Assembly (NCBI GenBank): GCA_020638135.1
Contig: JACKJE010000006.1
Location: 1-64,000 of the forward strand
From: Methylobacteriaceae bacterium
GTDB taxonomy: Bacteria > Pseudomonadota > Alphaproteobacteria > Rhizobiales > Beijerinckiaceae
Length of the DNA: 64,000 nt
Reading direction: 5' to 3'
A program made the position numbers and the translations under genes. Positions 1 through 7,915 of the stretch are shown here, one piece after another. Below the pieces are notes generated by a model that searched no databases, had not been told where the DNA came from, and worked only from the letters and a program-made list of their open reading frames with translations. The first letter of the stretch is position 1. Each line of letters starts with the position of its first letter.

Positions 1-248
1 CGCGGCACGCCGGCCGTCACGATGATGACGTCGGCGCCGGCGATGTCCTTGTAGTCGTTCGCGCCCGAGAGCCTGGCGTCGAAGCCGTCGACGGGCGAGG
101 ATTCAGCGAGATCGAGCGCCTTGCCCTGGGGCGTGCCCTCGGCAATGTCGAACAGGACGATGTCGCCAAGTTCCTTGAGGCCGGCGAGATGGGCCAGGGT
201 GCCGCCGATCTGGCCGGCTCCGATCAATGCGATTTTCTTACGCGCCAT
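1..248 (-). CDS. mdh: Malate dehydrogenase, N-terminal part (cut by window edge)
   Basis: NAD-dependent malate dehydrogenase of the TCA cycle (malate to oxaloacetate, cytoplasmic). Only the first 82 residues are in the window. The start reads MARKKIALIGAGQIGG, with the Rossmann dinucleotide loop GAGQIGG at residues 10-16 and an acidic residue at the end of the second strand (VLFDIAEG), as expected for NAD binding in the lactate-dehydrogenase-like Mdh used by alphaproteobacteria. The ATG at 246-248 is the only sensible start. The gene lies downstream of zapE and tetR on the same strand, a common arrangement in Hyphomicrobiales, where mdh leads into sucCD. The catalytic part lies outside the window. 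Confidence 0.93.
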   Translation of the reverse strand, partial: MARKKIALIGAGQIGGTLAHLAGLKELGDIVLFDIAEGTPQGKALDLAESSPVDGFDARLSGANDYKDIAGADVIIVTAGVP

Positions 249-557
249 GTTGTCCATCCCTGTCGAACGGCCCGAAAGCCGATAAGGGCGGACGGTCTGT
301 CGCCCGCCAATTTGCCTGTCGTTCGCACGGCCGCCTGTCGGCCGTGAACGTCGCGCTTCTTTGAACCCATCGTGCGAAACTGGCAAGGCAACGAAAGACT
401 CAGATGGCGGCTGCGCCCCGCCCGGTCGTCGCGGAACTTGCGCCGGTTTGCTGCATCGCGCCGAAAAGTCAGGGCGTTAGGGTCCGCTAAGCACGGCGCC
501 CAATCGGCAGACAGCTGGTTACAGATTTCAAATAATGTAATCTGTCAGCGTTTTTCG
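249..557. other. Intergenic region upstream of mdh
   Basis: This 309-base stretch lies between the tetR stop and the mdh start and should hold the mdh promoter. I see no convincing coding frame on either strand. Its one structured element is a nested inverted repeat at 519-545: TTACA/TGTAA enclosing ACAGATT/AATCTGT. No clear -35/-10 pair could be assigned. Confidence 0.5.
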
Positions 558-1172
558 TCAGCTGCGACCTCCGCGAAGCTCCTGAAGAACCAGGCGTGTC
601 ACGCGGCCCGCGCGCGTATTGAGCGCCGATCGGGCGGTCTTAGCGTCCAGCATGACCGCGGCGGGATGGACGAAGCGATGCGCTACGTCGAACACCAGCG
701 CCAGGGCGCGCTGCAGGTCGACCTGGCGGAAATTGCCCTGGGCGAAGCCTTCCTCGATCGTCCGCTGCACCGCGCCCTGCAGGCGGGCGCGATGCTTGCG
801 GGCGACCGGCGCGTCGGCCTGGGCCGCTTCGGCGAGGATCAGGAACAATTGCGGATCGCGCTCCAGCTTGTCGCGATAGCCGCGCTGGATGGCGAAAAGG
901 ATGCGCTCGAGCTTGTCCGGCGCGGGGTCGGGGCTCTCGGCGATGACGCGCACCTCGGCCTCGATCGGCTTCAGCCAGGCGGCCGTCACTTCCTCGATCA
1001 GCGCCGCCTTGGAGGGGAAATAGCGATAGACATTGGCGTGCGACATACCTGCCGCATCGGCTATGGCGACGACGGTCGCGCGGCGCGGACCGTAGCGGCG
1101 CAGGAAGGTCGCCGCGGCCTCCATGATGCGGGCGTCGGCCGGAAGGTCGCTGGCGTTCGCTTCGGCCGGCAT
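558..1172 (-). CDS. TetR/AcrR family transcriptional regulator
   Basis: A 204-residue one-domain regulator. The TetR N-terminal DNA-binding domain is clear at about residues 14-60: a helix starting RIMEAAATFLRRYG, then the helix-turn-helix around IADAAGMSHANVYRYF and the typical exit SKAALI. The C-terminal half is the variable ligand-binding, dimerisation region and gives no hint of the effector. The start lies 6 bases from the zapE stop, so it is probably cotranscribed with zapE, EVE and gpsA and sits before mdh. The target is unknown. The dyad at 519-545 just past its stop could be a site for this or another regulator acting at mdh, but nothing in the sequence proves that. Confidence 0.88.
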   Translation of the reverse strand: MPAEANASDLPADARIMEAAATFLRRYGPRRATVVAIADAAGMSHANVYRYFPSKAALIEEVTAAWLKPIEAEVRVIAESPDPAPDKLERILFAIQRGYRDKLERDPQLFLILAEAAQADAPVARKHRARLQGAVQRTIEEGFAQGNFRQVDLQRALALVFDVAHRFVHPAAVMLDAKTARSALNTRAGRVTRLVLQELRGGRS

Positions 1173-1178
1173 GGGGCG

Positions 1179-2351
1179 TCAGGTCTCCACGATCCCGCCG
1201 GTGTCGCCCGAGGCGTCCGACAGCGAGCCGTGCGGCAGCGCGAGATATTCCGTCGACTGCATCTCGATGAGCCTCGAGACGGTGCGGTCGAATTCGAAGG
1301 CCTCGTGACCGTCCACGCCAGCGTAGATCGCCTGCGGCGGCGCGGCGGCGGCGGCGATCAGCTTGACGCGATGATCGTAGAGGGCGTCGATCAGCACGAT
1401 GAACCGCTTCACTTCGTTGCGTTTGGCCGGGTCGAGCACCGGAATCCCGTCCAGGACGATCGTATGGTAGACGCGCGCGATCTCGACGAAATCGGTCGCG
1501 CCAAGCGGCCTGCCGCAGAGATTGTCGTAGTTGAAGCGCGCCACATTATGGGCGGCTTCCGGGATTTCCACGTCGCGGCCGAAGACCCGGACATGGTCGG
1601 GCGCGCCCTTGGCGACGCCGGTCAGCGCGCGAAAAAGGCCCTGAAGCCGGTTGGTGGATTCGTCGCCGAGCGGCGTGAACCAGACATCCGAGCCCGACAG
1701 TTTCTCGAGGCGGAAATCAGTGCGCGCTTCGAGTTTGGTCACCTCCATGCGTTGCCGGATCATGTCGATGAACGGCAGAAACAACGCGCGATTCAGACCG
1801 TCGCGATAGAGATCGCCCGGCTCGACGTTCGAGGTGGCGACGATAACGACGCCCCTGGCGAACAGCGCCTGAAAGAGACGACCGAGAATCATGGCGTCGG
1901 CAATGTCGGTCACCGCGAATTCGTCGAAACACAGGAGCCATGCGTCTTCGGCGAGATCGGCGGCGATCGGCGCGATCGGATCGTCGCCCTTGACCGCGCC
2001 GGTCTTTCTCTTCTGACGCCAGTCATGCACGCGGGCATGGACATCCGCCATAAAGGAATGGAAATGCGCCCGGCGCTTGCGACGGACGTCGACCGTGTCA
2101 AAGAACAGGTCCATCAGCATGGTCTTGCCGCGGCCGACCGAGCCCCAGACATAGAGACCGCGCGGCGGCTCAGGCGCCTTGCGGCCGCCGAACAGCCAGC
2201 CGAGCGCGCTGGACTTGCGGGCGAGGCGCGATTCCGCCAGCGCGACGCAGAGCGCGTCGAGCTTCTTCACCGCTGCGATCTGGGCGGGATCGCTCTCGAT
2301 CTCGCCGCGTGCGACGCGTTCCGAATAACGTCTGTGTATCGTGCCGGGCAT
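1179..2351 (-). CDS. zapE: Cell division protein ZapE (AFG1-like ATPase)
   Basis: A 390-residue AFG1/ZapE-family P-loop ATPase. Walker A GSVGRGKT is at residues 70-77 and Walker B LLCFDEF at 139-145, followed by a sensor-like segment VVIVATSN and the family motif RFNYDNLC. In E. coli ZapE associates with the FtsZ ring and destabilises polymers in an ATP-dependent way; the mitochondrial homologue AFG1/LACE1 works in protein quality control. The length is normal for the family. It lies 12 bases after the EVE gene and 6 bases before tetR, inside the leftward run from tsaD. ZapE next to mdh is a common alphaproteobacterial arrangement. Confidence 0.93.
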   Translation of the reverse strand: MPGTIHRRYSERVARGEIESDPAQIAAVKKLDALCVALAESRLARKSSALGWLFGGRKAPEPPRGLYVWGSVGRGKTMLMDLFFDTVDVRRKRRAHFHSFMADVHARVHDWRQKRKTGAVKGDDPIAPIAADLAEDAWLLCFDEFAVTDIADAMILGRLFQALFARGVVIVATSNVEPGDLYRDGLNRALFLPFIDMIRQRMEVTKLEARTDFRLEKLSGSDVWFTPLGDESTNRLQGLFRALTGVAKGAPDHVRVFGRDVEIPEAAHNVARFNYDNLCGRPLGATDFVEIARVYHTIVLDGIPVLDPAKRNEVKRFIVLIDALYDHRVKLIAAAAAPPQAIYAGVDGHEAFEFDRTVSRLIEMQSTEYLALPHGSLSDASGDTGGIVET

Positions 2352-2363
2352 GCGTTCGGCAGC

Positions 2364-2777
2364 CTACAGGCCGCCCATGGCGCAGACGATACGCCATTCG
2401 TCGTCCGTGACCGGTTGCACGGACAGACGCGAATTGGTGACGAGCGCCATCTTCGCCAGTTTCGGCTCCGCCTTGATCGCGGCGAGCGGCACAGGCTTCA
2501 CGAGAGCCTTCTTCGCGCGCACGTCGACCATGCCAAACTTGCCGCTCTCGTCTGTCGGGTCGGGATAGAAAGTCTTGATGATCTCGACAATGCCGACGAC
2601 GGCGCGATCCTCGTTGGAATGATAGAAGAAGGCGGTCTCGCCTTTCCTCATCGCCATCAGGTTCAGCTTGGCCTGGTGGTTGCGCACGCCGTTCCAGAAC
2701 GTGCCCTTCGCGCCGGCTTCGACCTGCTGCGCCCAGGACCAGGTGGACGGCTCGCTCTTCATCAACCAATGGGCCAT
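2364..2777 (-). CDS. EVE domain-containing protein
   Basis: A 137-residue protein made of a single EVE domain (PUA-like fold; family known to bind modified bases in some members). Hallmarks are the N-terminal MAHWLMKSEPSTWSW, then GVRNHQAK, the segment AFFYHSN, and VGIVEI. It follows gpsA by 9 bases and precedes zapE by 12, so it is part of the same leftward run. The substrate in this organism is unknown; eukaryotic and some bacterial EVE/YTH relatives recognise methylated nucleotides. The length and order match the free-standing alphaproteobacterial EVE proteins. Confidence 0.88.
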   Translation of the reverse strand: MAHWLMKSEPSTWSWAQQVEAGAKGTFWNGVRNHQAKLNLMAMRKGETAFFYHSNEDRAVVGIVEIIKTFYPDPTDESGKFGMVDVRAKKALVKPVPLAAIKAEPKLAKMALVTNSRLSVQPVTDDEWRIVCAMGGL

Positions 2778-2786
2778 GACGGTCTC

Positions 2787-3773
2787 TCAGACTTCCGATT
2801 TCACGGGGCGCATCAACAGGGATTCGATTGCGGCGTCGATGCTCATTTCGCCCGATACGATGGCGTCGACAACGGCCGAGATCGGCATTTCGACGGCGCG
2901 CTCCGCAGCAAGTTCGACCAGCGCCCGCGCGGTAAAGGCGCCCTCGGCCAGCTTGCCGCCCGCCGCATCCGCCAGCGATACGCCGCGCCCGAGGGCGTGG
3001 CCGAAGGCGAAATTGCGAGATTGGAGCGACGAGCAGGTGAGGACGAGATCGCCAAGACCGGAAAGCCCCATCAGCGTTTCCGGACGCGCGTCAAAGGCGC
3101 GGCCGAAGCGCGAGAGCTCGGCAAAGCCGCGCGCGGTCAGAGCGGCGACCGCGCTGGCTCCGAGCCTGCGGCCGGCGGCGATGCCGCAGGCGATGGCGAG
3201 CACGTTCTTCGCCGCGCCGCCGATTTCCGCGCCGCGCACGTCGGTCGAGCGGTAGAGGCGGAAGGTCGGCGAATCGAGCAGGCGGCCGAGTCGTTCGGCG
3301 CGTGCGGCGTCGGGCGCGGCGAGCGTGATCGCCGTCGGCAGGCCCGCGGCAATGTCTTCCGCGAAACTCGGGCCGGACAGGACGGAGGCGACGGCCGTGG
3401 GGATTTCGGCGGCGACGACGTCGCTCAAGAAAGCATGCGTGCCGCGCTCAACGCCCTTCGCGCAAATGAGCCAATCGGCGCCGTCCCGCGCGAACGGCGC
3501 GGCGGCGCGCGCAACATCGCGTAGCGCCTGGGCCGGCGCCGCGGCGAGTATGACGCCCGCTTCCCCGACCCGCGCAATGTCGGCGCTCGGCTCGATGGAT
3601 CCGGCCAATTTCACGCCGGGCAATCGCCGCGCGTTTTCGCGCGTGCGGCGCATGTCCTCGACATGTCCGGCATCGCGCGCCCACAGGATCACGCGCGCGC
3701 CGTTGCGCGCGGCCAGATTGGCGAGCGCCGTGCCGAAGGCGCCTGCGCCGAGAACGACGATCGGCGCGCTCAA
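2787..3773 (-). CDS. gpsA: NAD(P)-dependent glycerol-3-phosphate dehydrogenase
   Basis: Reduces dihydroxyacetone phosphate to sn-glycerol-3-phosphate for phospholipid synthesis (cytoplasm). The 328-residue protein has the N-terminal dinucleotide motif GAGAFGTA at residues 9-16, the substrate segment CAKGVERG, the catalytic lysine region IGGAAKNVLAIACG near residue 188, and the C-terminal helical domain with LMGLSGLGDLVLTC. The start codon is TTG (3771-3773); it overlaps the TGA stop of the upstream PLD gene, a sign of translational coupling that supports the unusual start. Confidence 0.93.
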   Translation of the reverse strand: MSAPIVVLGAGAFGTALANLAARNGARVILWARDAGHVEDMRRTRENARRLPGVKLAGSIEPSADIARVGEAGVILAAAPAQALRDVARAAAPFARDGADWLICAKGVERGTHAFLSDVVAAEIPTAVASVLSGPSFAEDIAAGLPTAITLAAPDAARAERLGRLLDSPTFRLYRSTDVRGAEIGGAAKNVLAIACGIAAGRRLGASAVAALTARGFAELSRFGRAFDARPETLMGLSGLGDLVLTCSSLQSRNFAFGHALGRGVSLADAAGGKLAEGAFTARALVELAAERAVEMPISAVVDAIVSGEMSIDAAIESLLMRPVKSEV

Positions 3774-4324
3774 CGCGCGGCCTCCCTGTTGTCGGCGCGC
3801 GCCCAGATCGATTCGAAATTGCGCGCAAATGCGCCGGCGAGCGCCGGGCTTTCGAGAAGCACGACGTCATTGTCCTGAAAACGCTCGCCCGAATAGGAGA
3901 AATTCGCCGAGCCGGTGCGCAGCGTCCGGCGGTCGACGAGGTAGGATTTGAGATGCATGGAATCGCGGCCCGGCGCCTTGCGGCGGATCGCCACGCCGGG
4001 CGCGCTCGCGAGCGCGGCGAGCGCCTCGGCCGATTTCCCGGAGCCGCGCGAAACGTCGTCTCCATCGAGATAGACGCGCACCTTCACGCCGCGCTGCGCC
4101 GCCTCGCCGAGGGCTTCGATGACGCCGCGGTCGGTGAGCACATAGGCCGCCATGTCAATGGACGAACGCGCGCGCCGCAGCGCGTCGAGGTCGACCGCGG
4201 CCGTCTCCTTCGAGGGGCCGTAATAGAGGCGCACGCCCGCGACGGCCGGCTCGCGCGCCGCGCGGGGCGGGTCCGCGACGGCAAAGGCCAGCGTCGTCAT
4301 CGCGAGCGAGAGCACGCGCGCCAT
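3770..4324 (-). CDS. Phospholipase D-like family protein (Nuc-type, secreted)
   Basis: A 184-residue protein with one HKD motif (HLKSYLVDRRTLRTGSANFS, conserved H, K and D), the size and layout of the Salmonella Nuc-type endonucleases that act as dimers with one HKD per chain. The first residues (MARVLSLAMTTLAFAVA) form a short hydrophobic stretch that looks like an export signal, so it probably acts in the periplasm on DNA or on phosphodiesters. It lies between tsaD and gpsA, 3 bases from tsaD and overlapping gpsA. The substrate cannot be told from sequence. Confidence 0.8.
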   Translation of the reverse strand: MARVLSLAMTTLAFAVADPPRAAREPAVAGVRLYYGPSKETAAVDLDALRRARSSIDMAAYVLTDRGVIEALGEAAQRGVKVRVYLDGDDVSRGSGKSAEALAALASAPGVAIRRKAPGRDSMHLKSYLVDRRTLRTGSANFSYSGERFQDNDVVLLESPALAGAFARNFESIWARADNREAAR

Positions 4325-4327
4325 GCC

Positions 4328-5386
4328 TTACGCCTTGCCGTGGTGGCGCAGCGAGCTTCGCGCGTCGAGCGGCCAGCGCGGGCGCGCGGCCACGGTCAGA
4401 TCGTCGACCATGCCCAATTCGAGCCGCTCGATGCCGACCCAGGCGACCATGGCGCCGTTATCGGTGCAGAGTTCCGGCGGCGGGGTGACGAGTTTCAGCC
4501 CGGTCTCGCCGCAGAAGCGGCCGAGCGCGCGGCGGATCGCGCCATTGGCGGCGACGCCGCCGGCGACCACGAGCGCGGTCGGCTTGGAGCCGGCTTCGCG
4601 CGAGACGCGCAGCGCCACGCGCGTGCGATCGATGATCACGTCGACGACGGCGGCCTGAAAGGAGGCGCAGAGATCGGCGATGTCGGTCTTCGTCAGAGGC
4701 GCGATCTTGGAGGCCTCGTTGCGCACCGCCGTCTTGAGGCCCGAGAGCGAGAAATCCGGCTCCTTGCGGCCGAACATCGGACGCGGCAGGGCGAAGCGCT
4801 CGGGGTCGCCGTCGAGCGCCGTCTTTTCGACATTGGGGCCGCCGGGGTAGGGCAGGCCGAGCAGCTTGCCGACCTTGTCGAAGGCCTCGCCGATGGCGTC
4901 GTCGATGGTCGAGCCGAGGCGGCGATAGTCGCCGACGCCCCGCACTTCCAGCAATTGCGTGTGGCCGCCGGAGACGAGCAGGACGATATAGGGGAAGGTC
5001 TGCGCATCGGTCATGCGCGCGGTCAGGGCGTGGGCCTCGAGGTGATTGACCGCGATGAAGGGCTTTTTCGCAGCCCAGGCGAGCGCCTTGCCGGCGGTGA
5101 GGCCGACCAGCAGGCCGCCGATCAGGCCGGGTCCGGCGGAGGCCGCCACCGCCTCGACCTGATCCAGCGCTATGTTGGCGCGCTGCAGCGCGCGCCGGAT
5201 CAGGCGGTCGAGATAGTCGACATGGGCGCGCGCCGCGATTTCCGGGACGACGCCGCCGTAGGCCGCGTGTTCGGCGATCTGGCTCATCACCTCGTTGGCG
5301 AGAATCTCGCCCGACCCGTCCATCCGCTTGCGCACGACGGCTGCGGACGTCTCGTCGCAGGTCGTTTCAATTCCCAGAACCAGCAT
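4328..5386 (-). CDS. tsaD: tRNA N6-adenosine threonylcarbamoyltransferase TsaD
   Basis: Transfers the threonylcarbamoyl group to A37 of ANN-decoding tRNAs, working with TsaB and TsaE. The 352-residue ASKHA-fold protein starts LVLGIETTCDET, carries the metal-binding HLEAH near residue 113, the nucleotide segment VSGGHTQL, and the C-terminal VAGGVAANGAIR and CTDNGAMVAW. All family signatures are intact and the length is normal. It opens the leftward run towards zapE and is divergent from hemC, with a 94-base gap that must hold both promoters. Confidence 0.95.
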   Translation of the reverse strand: MLVLGIETTCDETSAAVVRKRMDGSGEILANEVMSQIAEHAAYGGVVPEIAARAHVDYLDRLIRRALQRANIALDQVEAVAASAGPGLIGGLLVGLTAGKALAWAAKKPFIAVNHLEAHALTARMTDAQTFPYIVLLVSGGHTQLLEVRGVGDYRRLGSTIDDAIGEAFDKVGKLLGLPYPGGPNVEKTALDGDPERFALPRPMFGRKEPDFSLSGLKTAVRNEASKIAPLTKTDIADLCASFQAAVVDVIIDRTRVALRVSREAGSKPTALVVAGGVAANGAIRRALGRFCGETGLKLVTPPPELCTDNGAMVAWVGIERLELGMVDDLTVAARPRWPLDARSSLRHHGKA

Positions 5387-5480
5387 GAAAAGCCGTGTCC
5401 AAATCAGCGCGAAAGCGCGCTTGCATGAATGGGGCGCAACCTATAGTCGAGCGGGCGATACGGCAAACGGATCGGCGGGC

Positions 5481-6410
5481 ATGAGCGCAGCTTTCCTGAG
5501 AATCGGCACGCGCGGCAGTCCGCTGGCGCTGGCCCAGGCGCGCGAGACGCGCCGCAAGCTCGCCGGGCTGCACGACATCCATGAAGACAGAATAGAGCTC
5601 GTCATCATCAAGACGACCGGCGACGCCATCGTCGACCGGCCGCTGGCGGAAGCCGGCGGCAAGGGCCTGTTCACCAAAGAGCTGGACGCCGCCCAGCTTG
5701 CCGGCGAGATCGACATAGCCGTTCATTCGGCCAAGGACCTGCCGACGCTTCTGCCACCGGGCCTCGACGTCGGCGGCTACCTGCCGCGCGAAGACGTGCG
5801 CGACGCGCTGATCTCGCCGCGCGCGCCCTCCATCGAGGCGCTGCCGAAGGGCGCGCGGGTCGGCACGGCCTCGCTGCGGCGCGCCGCGCAACTCAAGCGG
5901 CTGCGGCCCGATTTCGAAACGCCGCTGTTGCGCGGAAATGTCGAGACGCGGCTGCGCAAGGCCGAAGCCGGCGAGATCGATGCGACGCTGCTGGCGCTGG
6001 CGGGCCTCAAGCGGCTCGGCCTCGCGCAGCATGCGACGGCGGTGCTGGAAATCGACCAGTTCCTGCCGGCCGTCGGCCAGGGCGCCATCGCCATCAGCGT
6101 GCGCGCGGACGACCATCTCACGCGCACGCGCATTGCCGGTATTCTCCATCATGACACTGGCGTGGCGCTGTCGGCCGAACGCGCCTTTCTGCATGCGCTC
6201 GACGGCTCGTGCCGCACGCCGATCGCGGGCCATGCCCGGCTCGTCGGGGATCGCGTCGTGTTTGCGGGCTCGGTTCTGCGCATGGACGGGTCCGAAGCCT
6301 TCGACGATTCCCGCGAAGGGACCGTGGCGGAGGCGGCAAGGCTCGGCGCGGAGGCGGGACGGGCCATCCTCGCGCGCCTGCCTGCCGGCGTGCTCGCCGC
6401 CAAAGCATGA
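5481..6410 (+). CDS. hemC: Hydroxymethylbilane synthase (porphobilinogen deaminase)
   Basis: Joins four porphobilinogens into hydroxymethylbilane for heme, siroheme and cobalamin. The 309-residue protein has RIGTRGSPLALAQA at the N-terminus, the KGLFTKEL and VHSAKDLPT motifs, and the cofactor-attachment cysteine in DGSCRTPIAG (Cys244) that carries the dipyrromethane. The start at 5481 is preferred to upstream in-frame codons because the family begins right at the LRIGTRGSPLA segment. hemD follows after 10 bases, so the two form one unit, divergent from tsaD. Confidence 0.95.
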   Translation: MSAAFLRIGTRGSPLALAQARETRRKLAGLHDIHEDRIELVIIKTTGDAIVDRPLAEAGGKGLFTKELDAAQLAGEIDIAVHSAKDLPTLLPPGLDVGGYLPREDVRDALISPRAPSIEALPKGARVGTASLRRAAQLKRLRPDFETPLLRGNVETRLRKAEAGEIDATLLALAGLKRLGLAQHATAVLEIDQFLPAVGQGAIAISVRADDHLTRTRIAGILHHDTGVALSAERAFLHALDGSCRTPIAGHARLVGDRVVFAGSVLRMDGSEAFDDSREGTVAEAARLGAEAGRAILARLPAGVLAAKA

Positions 6411-6420
6411 AAATCGAGCC

Positions 6421-7116
6421 ATGAGAATTCTCGTCGTCCGAGCCGCGGAAGATGCGCGCCGGACGGCGGCGCGGCTGGCGGCGGCCGGACATTCGGCGAT
6501 CATCGCGCCGGTCCTCGTGGTGCGACATCTCGATCAAGCGATACCCAGCGCCTTCGACGCCGTCATCGCGACGAGCGGCCATGCGTTCGGCGCTCCAGAT
6601 AGTCTCGCTGCGCTCCGGAATACCCCGTTGTCTGTCGTTGGCGCGCGTACGGCCGAAGTCGCGCGGCAGGCCGGTTTTCGCACGCCGGCGATCATCGCCG
6701 CGAATGCTGAAAGCCTCGCGCGCGACATGGCGCGCGATCTGTCGACAGGCGCGCGCGTTCTCTATCTGGCGGGGCGCGACCGCAAACCTGACCTCGAGGC
6801 AGCGCTCGGCCGGAGCTGTGCGCTGACGATCGTCGAAACCTATGCGATGGAGGCTGCGGCGGAATTGCCGCGCTCCGCGGTCGAAGCCCTGGAGACCGGC
6901 GCGGTCGATTCAGCGCTTCACTATTCACAGCGCAGCGCCGCCATTTTTCTCGATCTCGCGCGCCGGGCGGGCGTTGCGGGTGCGCTCTCGGGCGTCCGCC
7001 ACATCGCGATTTCCCGGGATGCGGCGAAGCCGCTCGTCGTAGCCGGATTGCAGGTTGCGATCGCCGCGCAGCCGAACGAAGATTCGATGATCGACGAGCT
7101 CGAACATCGCGATTGA
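6421..7116 (+). CDS. hemD: Uroporphyrinogen-III synthase
   Basis: Closes and inverts ring D of hydroxymethylbilane. The 231-residue protein starts MRILVVRAAEDARRTAARL and has the two-lobe HemD pattern with LYLAGRDRKPDLE in the middle and HYSQRSAAIFLDL in the C-terminal lobe. HemD is poorly conserved everywhere, so the call rests partly on its position 10 bases after hemC, a near-universal pairing. The start ATG at 6421 comes just after the hemC stop. Confidence 0.9.
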   Translation: MRILVVRAAEDARRTAARLAAAGHSAIIAPVLVVRHLDQAIPSAFDAVIATSGHAFGAPDSLAALRNTPLSVVGARTAEVARQAGFRTPAIIAANAESLARDMARDLSTGARVLYLAGRDRKPDLEAALGRSCALTIVETYAMEAAAELPRSAVEALETGAVDSALHYSQRSAAIFLDLARRAGVAGALSGVRHIAISRDAAKPLVVAGLQVAIAAQPNEDSMIDELEHRD

Positions 7117-7138
7117 AGCGGACAGGGGCAATGACCGC

Positions 7139-7885
7139 ATGGGCAGGACCATTCTGGTGACCGGAGGCAGCCGCGGCATCGGGCGCGCCGTCGCAATTCT
7201 CGCGGGCAGGCGCGGCTGGCGCGTCGCGATCACCTATGTCTCGAACGACGCGGCGGCGAAAGAAACGGTCGCGGCGATCGAGGCGGCCGGCGGCAAGGGC
7301 CTTGCGATCAAGGCGGATGCGGCGAAGCTCGACGATGTCGCGATGGCTTTCGATGCGACGGAGAAAGCATTCGGCGCGGTCGACGGTTTCGTCAACAACG
7401 CGGGTATCGCGACGCAGGTGAGCAAGCTCGCCGACAAGGATCCGGCGGAGATCGCGCGCCTCGTCGAGATCAATGTACTTGGAGCGCTCTATGGGGCGCG
7501 GGAGGCCGCGCGGCGCATGTCGAAGAGCCGGGGCGGCAAGGGCGGCGTCATCGTCAACATGTCCTCGGCGGCGGCGCGCCTCGGCATGCCCGGCGAGGGC
7601 GTCGATTACGCCGCGTCCAAGGGCGCCATGGATACGCTGACTTACGGCCTCTCCAAGGAACTCGCGCCCGAAGGCGTCAGGGTCAATGCCGTGCGGCCCG
7701 GCATGATCGCAACCGACATTCACGCCGCCATGGGCGCGCCTGACCGGGCAGAGCGCCTCGGCAAGACCGTGCCGATCGGCCGCGAAGGCACGGCGGACGA
7801 AGTGGCGGAAGGTGTCGTCTGGCTGCTGTCGGACGAAGCGTCCTATGTCGCCGGCGCCGTGCTGGACGTCACCGGCGGGCGTTGA
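7139..7885 (+). CDS. SDR family oxidoreductase
   Basis: A 248-residue classical short-chain dehydrogenase. Cofactor motif TGGSRGIG at residues 8-15, NNAG at 86-89, an active-site serine in VNMSSAA near 142, and the catalytic Tyr157-Lys161 pair (YAASK). The C-terminus ends ASYVAGAVLDVTGGR as in FabG-like enzymes. The substrate is unknown; the family includes 3-oxoacyl reductases and sugar or alcohol dehydrogenases. It follows hemD by 22 bases and may share its transcript, though there is no functional link to heme synthesis that I can name. Confidence 0.9.
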   Translation: MGRTILVTGGSRGIGRAVAILAGRRGWRVAITYVSNDAAAKETVAAIEAAGGKGLAIKADAAKLDDVAMAFDATEKAFGAVDGFVNNAGIATQVSKLADKDPAEIARLVEINVLGALYGAREAARRMSKSRGGKGGVIVNMSSAAARLGMPGEGVDYAASKGAMDTLTYGLSKELAPEGVRVNAVRPGMIATDIHAAMGAPDRAERLGKTVPIGREGTADEVAEGVVWLLSDEASYVAGAVLDVTGGR

Positions 7886-7915
7886 CCGTCCGGATCAGTG
7901 CGACAGGATCCGGGT

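Noticed and set aside
372..3524. A 1050-codon plus-strand frame across tetR, zapE, EVE and gpsA
   Set aside because: It runs antisense to four well supported genes, and its composition is that of a GC-rich shadow frame.
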